A stretch of 54,582 nt of DNA. Source: an uncultured Pirellulaceae bacterium (GTDB lineage Bacteria; Planctomycetota; Planctomycetia; Pirellulales; Pirellulaceae). The position numbers and the translations under genes were made by a program. Below the pieces are notes generated by a model. It did no database searches, was not told the origin of the DNA, and saw only the letters and a list, made by a program, of their open reading frames with translations. The stretch lies in assembly GCA_937929805.1 (NCBI GenBank), contig CALFUT010000073.1, positions 1 to 54,582 on the forward strand, in the 5' to 3' direction. Below, one piece after another: positions 9,589-15,535 of this stretch; position 1 is the stretch's first letter, and each line of letters starts with the position of its first letter.

Positions 9589-10029
9589 ATGAGTATTTGT
9601 CGTCGTATTTCTGTTTTCGCCATGACTGTGGTGGCGTTCGTCGCGTTCAGCTTCGCCTTTACCGTGACGACAGTTGACGCCCACACGGTGTTCAAGAAAG
9701 CGATGGAAAAAGAATACTCGGGCGTGAAAGTCAGTTGCAATGCCTGCCATGTGAAGGGAAAACCAAAAAGTGAGCGCAATGAAGAGCTTGGCAAAGCGTT
9801 TTACGAGGAAATGAAAGAGCTAAAGTTGACAGAAGAATGGAAATCCAAAAAAGGCTCGGAAAAGCGAGAATATCAAAAGGAAGTGATGCTTCCCGCGTTC
9901 AAAAAAGCTTTGAAAGTTGTCAAGGAAAAGAAGAAAGACGAAGACGGCGAGGCCACTTGGCACCAGTTGATCGAAACGGCTCAGCTGGACGGGCTAAAGC
10001 TTAAAGAGGCTGAAGACGAAGAAGAATAA
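9589..10029 (+). CDS. secreted small protein with a c-type haem motif (CxxCH)
   Basis: 146 residues from the ATG at 9589, which has a purine-rich CGGAGAG site just upstream and gives a proper signal peptide (MSICRR, then a hydrophobic core ending near VDAHT). The mature part has one CNACH motif in the context VSCNACHVKG, which in the periplasm would bind one c-type haem. After that the chain is very rich in Lys and Glu and ends in an acidic tail (EAEDEEE). The N-terminal half resembles a short cytochrome-like domain; the rest is probably helical and highly charged. An upstream in-frame ATG at 9439 would bury the signal peptide and is rejected. The electron partner is unknown. Confidence 0.72.
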   Translation: MSICRRISVFAMTVVAFVAFSFAFTVTTVDAHTVFKKAMEKEYSGVKVSCNACHVKGKPKSERNEELGKAFYEEMKELKLTEEWKSKKGSEKREYQKEVMLPAFKKALKVVKEKKKDEDGEATWHQLIETAQLDGLKLKEAEDEEE

Positions 10030-10185
10030 ACGTCCGCGTTAGAGCGGTGGCGGAGTAAGATTTGCTCGATGGCTGGTATGCCTTGGCTGCCAGTTGGCCG
10101 GTGGATCTTGTTCCCCGGTGCTTAAAATCTTGCTTGAGGAACTGATTGACACCTTGTGTTGGTTGGTAGTAAGATTTGCGGATCA

Positions 10186-10259
10186 GGGCGCTTAGCTCAG
10201 TTGGCTAGAGCATCTCGTTTACACCGAGAGGGTCGGGGGTTCGAGTCCCTCAGCGCCCA
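10186..10259 (+). tRNA. tRNA-Val (anticodon UAC)
   Basis: A complete cloverleaf can be drawn. The acceptor stem GGGCGCT pairs with AGCGCCC (10252-10258) and the discriminator base is A. The D arm is TAGCTCAGTTGGCTAGAGCA, the anticodon stem is TCTCG/CGAGA with loop TTTACAC, giving anticodon TAC at 10220-10222, and the T arm carries GGTTCGAGTC. The CCA end is not encoded. Confidence 0.95.
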
Positions 10260-10267
10260 CTGATATT

Positions 10268-10307
10268 GCACCGTCGAGAACCTTGCGTTCTCGGCGGTGC
10301 TTTTTTT
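10268..10307 (+). terminator. intrinsic terminator after tRNA-Val
   Basis: GCACCGTCGAGAAC pairs with GTTCTCGGCGGTGC across a 5-nt loop (one mismatch), and is followed directly by seven T at 10301-10307. It lies 8 bp beyond the tRNA and is a textbook factor-independent terminator. Confidence 0.9.
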
Positions 10308-10386
10308 GTGGGTGTTTGGATTTTTTAATCTATTGGCAGCCATTACCTTTGTCGTTGACAGCCAGCAGGGCAGCCGTGAGTTTGGG

Positions 10387-10635
10387 CTATGCAAACAGCG
10401 CCGCGACGTGCAGCCCAAAGCCGAACACAAGGGCCAATCCGCCCAGCATCCAAAGACTGAACGCTGCATCCAGATCGGAGTCGGGCAAACATACACGTGA
10501 TGGATCGGTAGTACGGTCGTTGCCGTGGCGGACATCTTGCGTACCGGCCAAATATTGCTTCTGAAGCCATTCACTTCGCATTAAAGCCAGCACGCCAATG
10601 ATGTTGAAAATCAGTCCGGGCAAGGTGAAAAACAT
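10387..10635 (-). CDS. small hypothetical membrane protein
   Basis: 82 residues with two hydrophobic segments, FTLPGLIFNIIGVLALM at the N-terminus and LWMLGGLALVFGFGLHVAALF at the C-terminus, joined by a polar loop of about 35 residues. The arrangement suggests a two-helix hairpin in the inner membrane. I recognise no family. The coding frame runs on the opposite strand to the tRNA gene and its terminator, and 205 bp beyond the end of the ABC permease gene on the same strand, so it could be the last gene of that transcript. Confidence 0.5.
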   Translation of the reverse strand: MFFTLPGLIFNIIGVLALMRSEWLQKQYLAGTQDVRHGNDRTTDPSRVCLPDSDLDAAFSLWMLGGLALVFGFGLHVAALFA

Positions 10636-10840
10636 GGGGGGCTCCGTTCGGAAGTCTGAGAATCATGTTGCAGCGATCTGACTGTTTTCGCTTAGCGAAC
10701 AGAAAAATGCAAGTAACTTCGCAGGGAACACGCGGCTCAGCGAGTAAGCGTCAAGCAAGAGCCCCGAATTTTCGGTTTCCCCTTTCTCCAGATGGCCACT
10801 CCACATTCAAAAATGATCGTGCGGGGAAAGTGTTTTTCCG

Positions 10841-12511
10841 TCACTCCGTCATCGATGCCACTCGCCAGCGGGAGTTGAACATCCAGATCATGCCGCCCAT
10901 CAGTAGGCAGTTCAATGCCAACGTGAATCCGGCGTACCAGCCAAAGTTGATCATCGAACGCCAAAAACTGGCACTGTCGACCCCCGACAAAGAAGCGGTA
11001 GCGTCGAAGCGAGTCCAGCCAGAGCCGGCTGCGATCGGCAGATCCACCGCTGTCGCAAACGGACTGACGATCGTCAGTTGCGACGCAATCTCGGTCCCTC
11101 GTGTTGCAGGGAAATAGGTCTGACCAAAATAGTTCGCGGCGACCGGCAGCAGATACAGCAACAGGATGATCGAGTACGTGGCGATCAAACTGGTCGTCGT
11201 TTTTCTAAAAAGTGTAGAGCAAAACAAAGCTAGGGTCGCTGTGGTCAGGCAAGTCAGCAGAAAGATCACTAGGTAACATGCAACCACGATGATGTTGGAT
11301 CGGATTTCTGGCACCAGTAGTGTCGCCAACACCACGGGGAACAAGAGAAACCCCGACAGGACGCTCGAAACGCGCAGGCCCGACAGCAGCTTGCCCCACA
11401 GGATCTCCCACCAACCGATCGTTGTCGTCAGCAGCAGGTCAAGGGTTTGACGTTCGCGTTCGCTGGTGACACTGCCCGCCGAGAACACGGGGCCGATCAG
11501 AATGTTGAACAGAACGACGTAGCAAATGTACCACCCTGCCCTCGCTGGAACCACGAACAGAAACACGGCCATCATCGGGATCGCCAACAGCATGCTGATC
11601 TGGATCGCCAGCCGCAGCATCAGTGTCCCTTGGCCGAAGATCTCGCTGCGCATTTCCTTGTCGTAGATCGGATTCGCGTTGTCCGGCATCAGCGTTTCGC
11701 GGAGCGGCGGAGCAAACAGGCGGTCGGGAAATTGGTCTCGTTGGATCACCAGTCCGACGGCATTGGAGGCCTCAGTTTCCAAGTCGACGACTTCCTTGCC
11801 CTCGCTGCCGACATCGGGAGGATACAACATCCGAGCACTGACGACGTAGAACAGCGGAATCGTGATTGCCGTGGCGATGCCGGGGATCACCGTGATCGCC
11901 AGCTTCAATCGAGTTTCGCCAAAGCTACTCAGCGAGGACCAGAACAGGACTCCGATCAATGCCAACGGCAGGATCAACAGGTAAGAAACAACCAATGCCG
12001 AACTGGTCCGGGAGAAGAAACTGCCGCACGCGACGCTGATCATCCCAAAGGTAATCACACTGGCGATTAACGCCAGATAGGCGGCCAACACTTCGTAAAG
12101 CGAGACGCCTCCCAGCGGCAAGCAAAGCATCACGATCGGCAGCGAGGCAAAAATAAGGATTGCCAAATGAGTCAACGCAGCCACCAGTTTTCCCAGCACG
12201 ATTGACTGAGGTTTAATCGGGCTGGCCAGCAGCATTTCATAAGTCATGCGCTCTTTCTCGCCCGAGATGGCTCCGGCGGCAAAGCTGGGGGCCATCAACG
12301 ACGCGAGAATGTATTGGCCCAAAAAAAACAGGTCGACCAGTTGGCTGCTGGAGCCGGTCGTTCCCGTCAGGTCCAGCCGGATATTGTCCTTTGGCCACGC
12401 GAAGTACACGACCGCCGCCAATGCGACTTGGTAAATTAGCAACAGCACGAACGCACGAGGCATTCGTAGGTTGACGAGAAGTTCGCGTTGTAATACCGGA
12501 TTCTCTAGCAA
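10841..12511 (-). CDS. ABC-2 type transporter permease, internally duplicated
   Basis: 556 residues with about twelve hydrophobic helices. The protein is two ABC-2 permease halves in one chain. Each half begins with a similar amphipathic start (ENPVLQRELLVNLR at 3-16; ANPIYDKEMRSEIF at 279-292) and carries the same cytoplasmic coupling segment: ISGEKERMTYEMLLASP followed by LGKL near 82-108, and VTSERERQTLDLLLTT followed by WGKL near 348-374. Permeases of this group (NatB/Gld-like) work as dimers with an ATPase that drives export; a fused pair would make a complete pore. No ATP-binding subunit is encoded beside it in the window, so the partner must be elsewhere. Substrate unknown. Confidence 0.82.
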   Translation of the reverse strand: MLENPVLQRELLVNLRMPRAFVLLLIYQVALAAVVYFAWPKDNIRLDLTGTTGSSSQLVDLFFLGQYILASLMAPSFAAGAISGEKERMTYEMLLASPIKPQSIVLGKLVAALTHLAILIFASLPIVMLCLPLGGVSLYEVLAAYLALIASVITFGMISVACGSFFSRTSSALVVSYLLILPLALIGVLFWSSLSSFGETRLKLAITVIPGIATAITIPLFYVVSARMLYPPDVGSEGKEVVDLETEASNAVGLVIQRDQFPDRLFAPPLRETLMPDNANPIYDKEMRSEIFGQGTLMLRLAIQISMLLAIPMMAVFLFVVPARAGWYICYVVLFNILIGPVFSAGSVTSERERQTLDLLLTTTIGWWEILWGKLLSGLRVSSVLSGFLLFPVVLATLLVPEIRSNIIVVACYLVIFLLTCLTTATLALFCSTLFRKTTTSLIATYSIILLLYLLPVAANYFGQTYFPATRGTEIASQLTIVSPFATAVDLPIAAGSGWTRFDATASLSGVDSASFWRSMINFGWYAGFTLALNCLLMGGMIWMFNSRWRVASMTE

Positions 12512-12541
12512 GGTAGTGTGAAATTTATCGAAATGGGAAGA

Positions 12542-12590
12542 AGTTTTCGGTTTTCGGTGTGTGGTGTGTGGTGTGTGGTGTGTGGTTTCA
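12542..12590. repeat. heptamer repeat block, left flank of the S23-like gene
   Basis: Seven consecutive 7-bp units: AGTTTTC, GGTTTTC, GGTGTGT four times, GGTTTCA. The last unit contains the stop codon of the S23-like gene (minus strand). The same unit types recur in inverted orientation on the other side of that gene and again at 48904-48945. Confidence 0.85.
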
Positions 12591-12932
12591 ACGCAGAGAC
12601 TTGATCAACCCAGTCAGCATTTTTGAAACGCCTTTTGCCTCGAAAACCAATTCCTGAAATAGTTCTTCTTGAATAAGTCCAACTTTTCTGGCGATATAAA
12701 GCTGCGTTCGAAGTTCGGCAGCGGAGCCCGACGCAATCCTCAAGAAACGCATAAAGTCCTTGCCTCCACGTTCACTGCCTTCCGCGATATTTGAGGCAAT
12801 GGAAACCGAACAGCGTTCCATCTGTTTTTTAAGCCCGTAGTCTCGCCAGTCTTTCGTCAACTCGTATGTGCATACGGCCAACTTGCAGGCACGCTTCCAC
12901 ACCTCGAGATCTTCAAAGGAACGGTAGGCCAC
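12588..12932 (-). CDS. four-helix bundle protein, S23 / 23S rRNA intervening-sequence family
   Basis: 114 residues beginning MAYRSFEDLEVWKRACKLA, followed by LKKQMERCSVSIASNIAEGSER and FLRIASGSAAELRTQL, which are the hallmark segments of the S23 (bS23-like, IVP) four-helix bundle family. Members form pentameric helical barrels; family relatives include the Avd accessory proteins of diversity-generating retroelements. Free-standing copies are common in planctomycetes, cyanobacteria and Bacteroidetes and their role is not established. Here the gene is bracketed tightly by heptamer-repeat DNA on both sides in inverted orientation, the left block even containing the stop codon. No reverse transcriptase or rRNA is nearby. 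Confidence 0.9.
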   Translation of the reverse strand: MAYRSFEDLEVWKRACKLAVCTYELTKDWRDYGLKKQMERCSVSIASNIAEGSERGGKDFMRFLRIASGSAAELRTQLYIARKVGLIQEELFQELVFEAKGVSKMLTGLIKSLR

Positions 12933-12942
12933 TTTGCTCTCC

Positions 12943-12977
12943 GCCGAAAACCGAAAACTTCACACCGAAAACCTGTC
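12943..12977. repeat. heptamer repeat block, right flank of the S23-like gene
   Basis: Five consecutive 7-bp units: GCCGAAA, ACCGAAA, ACTTCAC, ACCGAAA, ACCTGTC. Read on the other strand they are the same unit types (TTTCGGT, GTGAAGT) seen in the left block, so the two blocks form an inverted pair around the S23-like gene. It lies in the short gap between that gene and the end of argG. Confidence 0.8.
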
Positions 12978-12984
12978 ACCACAA

Positions 12985-14202
12985 CTAATAGCTTCTCGGA
13001 TTAATTCGTGCCTGCACCCTTCCCGGCAACCCTTGAATTCTCAAAAACCCTTCGGCGTCGTCTTGGTTGTAGGAGCCGCCGCCTTCCATCGTGGCGATGT
13101 CTTCGTCGTACAGACTGTTCGGGCTGGACCGTTTGGAGATCATGATGTTGCCCTTGTACAGTTCCAGTTCCACACTGCCGTTGACCGTTTTCTGTGCCTC
13201 GCTGTTGAAGGCGAGCAATGCGTCAAATTTTGGACAGAACCAGAATCCGTAATAGACCATCTCGGCCACTTCAGGAGCCAGTCGATCGCGCAAGTGCATT
13301 AGGTCGCGATCCATGGTCAGCTGTTCGACATAACGATGGGCGTCGTAGAGCACCGTCATGCCCGGAGATTCGTACACGCCGCGGCTTTTCATGCCAACGA
13401 AGCGGTTTTCGACCATGTCGATGCGGCCAACGCCGTTACGGCCTCCGATTTCGTTCAGCGTTTCGACAACGCCCAAGGCGGATAGTTTCTTTCCGTTGAC
13501 GGCGACCGGTACACCCGATTCGAAATCGATCGTGACCGTTTCTGATTTGTCGGGTGCCTCTTGAGGCGAGACTCCCATGCCAAAGTCGACCAATGAGACG
13601 CCGTTGACATCCAGCTCTTCCAGCTTGCCGGCTTCGTAGCTAATGTGCAGGCAGTTTTCGTCGCTACTGTACGGTTTGGACTTGGATGCCTTGACCGGAA
13701 TGTTTCGATCTTCGCAATACTTGATTAGTTCGGTACGCCCGGGGAACGCATCGCGGAATTTTTTGATCCGCCACGGCGCGATCATTTCGATGTTGGCCTC
13801 AAGGGCTTCAGCTGCCAACTGGAATCGGCACTGGTCGTTGCCTTTGCCGGTGGCTCCATGCGCATACGCAGTCGCGCCGACTTCTTTGGCGATCTGCAAC
13901 ATGACTTTCGAGATCAACGGACGAGCGATCGAAGTGCCCAGTAGGTAGGGGCCTTCGTATTTGGCTTGCCATTGGAGAACCGGGAACGCGTAGTCTCGAC
14001 ATAGTTCTTCCTGCACATCGACAATCCGAGCCGATGCAGCGCCGGCGTTGTTGGCTTTGTCGAGCACTTTCTGACGGTCTTCGCCCGGCTGCCCAAGATC
14101 CACATAAACGGCGTGGACGTCGTAGCCTTCGTCCATTAGCCACCCTAGAATCACGGAAGTATCAAGGCCACCCGAGTACGCTAAAACGCAACTTTTCTTC
14201 AT
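12985..14202 (-). CDS. argG: argininosuccinate synthase
   Basis: 405 residues, the normal length. The N-terminal P-loop AYSGGLDTSV (8-17) of the N-type ATP pyrophosphatase family is followed by VYVDLGQPGE, YAHGATGKGNDQCRF, and the substrate segments YSSDENCLHISYEAGKLE and GRNGVGRIDMVENRFVGMKS. It joins citrulline and aspartate with ATP to form argininosuccinate, the penultimate step of arginine synthesis in the cytoplasm. No other arginine gene adjoins it. The start gives the family N-terminus MKKSCVLAYSGG. Its 3' end lies 8 bp from the heptamer block, so the S23-like gene may have been inserted downstream of it. Confidence 0.96.
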   Translation of the reverse strand: MKKSCVLAYSGGLDTSVILGWLMDEGYDVHAVYVDLGQPGEDRQKVLDKANNAGAASARIVDVQEELCRDYAFPVLQWQAKYEGPYLLGTSIARPLISKVMLQIAKEVGATAYAHGATGKGNDQCRFQLAAEALEANIEMIAPWRIKKFRDAFPGRTELIKYCEDRNIPVKASKSKPYSSDENCLHISYEAGKLEELDVNGVSLVDFGMGVSPQEAPDKSETVTIDFESGVPVAVNGKKLSALGVVETLNEIGGRNGVGRIDMVENRFVGMKSRGVYESPGMTVLYDAHRYVEQLTMDRDLMHLRDRLAPEVAEMVYYGFWFCPKFDALLAFNSEAQKTVNGSVELELYKGNIMISKRSSPNSLYDEDIATMEGGGSYNQDDAEGFLRIQGLPGRVQARINPRSY

Positions 14203-14380
14203 TTCGCTGGATCTCGTCTAAAAATTGTCTGGACGCGGCACGGTGGTGCGGCACGATCGGTAAGTGGCCTCCATTGTAGGTGAATGGCGGGCGGATTAAC
14301 ATCGCCTGAATCGTGGTCGAGGCCCTTCAGTTTGTGGAATTGACCGGAAGAAACATGCCCGAGGTAAATGAGGAAGCAAA

Positions 14381-14572
14381 ATGGTCAACAAACATCAATT
14401 TCAAATGCTGGCCAAAGCGTTTCGAGCCGGTAAGATCAGTTTGTCCGACTTCACCGAGCAAGCGTACAACCCGCCGGCGGCCGACCAACCAAAGTCTTCC
14501 GCGGTGGGTGGGGCGAAGGAAAAGTCGAGGACCGGTGAGGGCGCGGCGAGTGATGGCACGGTTGCTGAGTAG
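14381..14572 (+). CDS. small hypothetical protein, 63 residues
   Basis: MVNKHQFQMLAKAFRAGKI begins an amphipathic helical stretch of about 30 residues, followed by a disordered Ala/Ser/Lys/Glu-rich tail. A GAGGAAG purine site lies 4 nt before the ATG. The length and the contrast of a compact head with a polar tail suggest a real small protein; I do not recognise a family. It lies 111 bp before nnrD on the same strand and could be co-transcribed with it. Overlapping frames on both strands look like shadows. Confidence 0.6.
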   Translation: MVNKHQFQMLAKAFRAGKISLSDFTEQAYNPPAADQPKSSAVGGAKEKSRTGEGAASDGTVAE

Positions 14573-14683
14573 ATCGAGCGGGTCATCATGATTCGATAAG
14601 CAAGTCATTGGGTCGCTTTGCTCGCAGGCGTCCGCTGATGTTGATGTTGCTGTTACGCTGTCCAAGTTTTACGGAGCGAACCC

Positions 14684-15535
14684 ATGAGTCCCAACGTCAC
14701 GCTACCAACACGAAACACAGAATCGCACAAAGGTGATTTCGGCCGAGTCCTCATGATCGGTGGCTCGCGCGGGATGGCGGGAGCGATCGCGATGTCAGGC
14801 ATCGCCGCGCTCCGATCTGGATCCGGGCTGCTGAAGATCGCTACGCCCGATTCAATTCAAGAATCGGTGGCTAGTTTTTCGCCTTGCCTGATGACGGTTG
14901 GCATCGAATCAAAGAAGGGGCATTTCAGTTCAGGGGCGATTGACCAATTGCTCGAGGAAGCCGAGTGGGCGGACGTGATCGCCATCGGTCCGGGCATGGG
15001 GCGTTTTAAGTCTCAGCAGAAACTGGTCGAAACGCTCTACACAGAACTTCCTCAGCCGCTGATCGTGGATGCTGACGCGTTGAACTTGTTAGCCGATAGC
15101 GATGCGGCGTTGGCCGAGCACAAAGGTTTGCGAATGCTGACGCCTCATCCGGGCGAGTTTCAACGGCTGCAAGAATGCAAAACGACCGATCGCGAAACGA
15201 TGGCCGACATGGCGCTCGAGATGGCGTTCGAAGCTCAAGTCACCGTGGTGCTCAAGGGAGCCCGGACGCTGGTGACCGACGGCAAGGATCGGTTCATCAA
15301 TCGTACCGGCAACCCCGGCATGGCAACCGCTGGATCGGGGGACGTGCTGACTGGCGTGATTGCTTCGCTGGTTGGGCAAGGTTTGGAGCCGTTCGAGGCC
15401 AGTCGATTGGGAGTTCACTTGCACGGGCTTGCGGGCGACATTGCGGCTGACTCGGTCGGGCAAACTTCGTTGATTGCAACGGATTTGATCGAATTTTTGC
15501 CAGCAGCTTTAAAGCAGTATCAAGCCGGCCCGTGA
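14684..15535 (+). CDS. nnrD: ADP-dependent NAD(P)H-hydrate dehydratase
   Basis: 283 residues of the ribokinase-like YjeF C-terminal domain alone. Visible motifs are VLMIGGSRGMAGAIAMSG near 22-39 (nucleotide/substrate loop), IGPGMGRF near 104-111, DADALNLL near 129-136, LTPHPGEFQRL, VVLKGARTLV and the NPGMATAGSGDVLTG loop with the catalytic Asp. It repairs damaged nicotinamide cofactors by removing water from S-NAD(P)HX with ADP. In many bacteria this domain is fused to the epimerase NnrE; here the epimerase half is absent and not encoded nearby. The last 16 bp overlap, tail to tail, the end of the PEP-CTERM gene on the other strand. Confidence 0.93.
   Translation: MSPNVTLPTRNTESHKGDFGRVLMIGGSRGMAGAIAMSGIAALRSGSGLLKIATPDSIQESVASFSPCLMTVGIESKKGHFSSGAIDQLLEEAEWADVIAIGPGMGRFKSQQKLVETLYTELPQPLIVDADALNLLADSDAALAEHKGLRMLTPHPGEFQRLQECKTTDRETMADMALEMAFEAQVTVVLKGARTLVTDGKDRFINRTGNPGMATAGSGDVLTGVIASLVGQGLEPFEASRLGVHLHGLAGDIAADSVGQTSLIATDLIEFLPAALKQYQAGP

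Noticed and set aside
11447-12070. Plus-strand frame of 207 residues opposite the ABC permease
   Set aside because: Antisense to strong coding sequence and rich in His, Gln and Arg as expected for a shadow of hydrophobic codons.
12542-12590. CRISPR array at the heptamer block
   Set aside because: Units are 7 bp with no spacers and no cas genes nearby.
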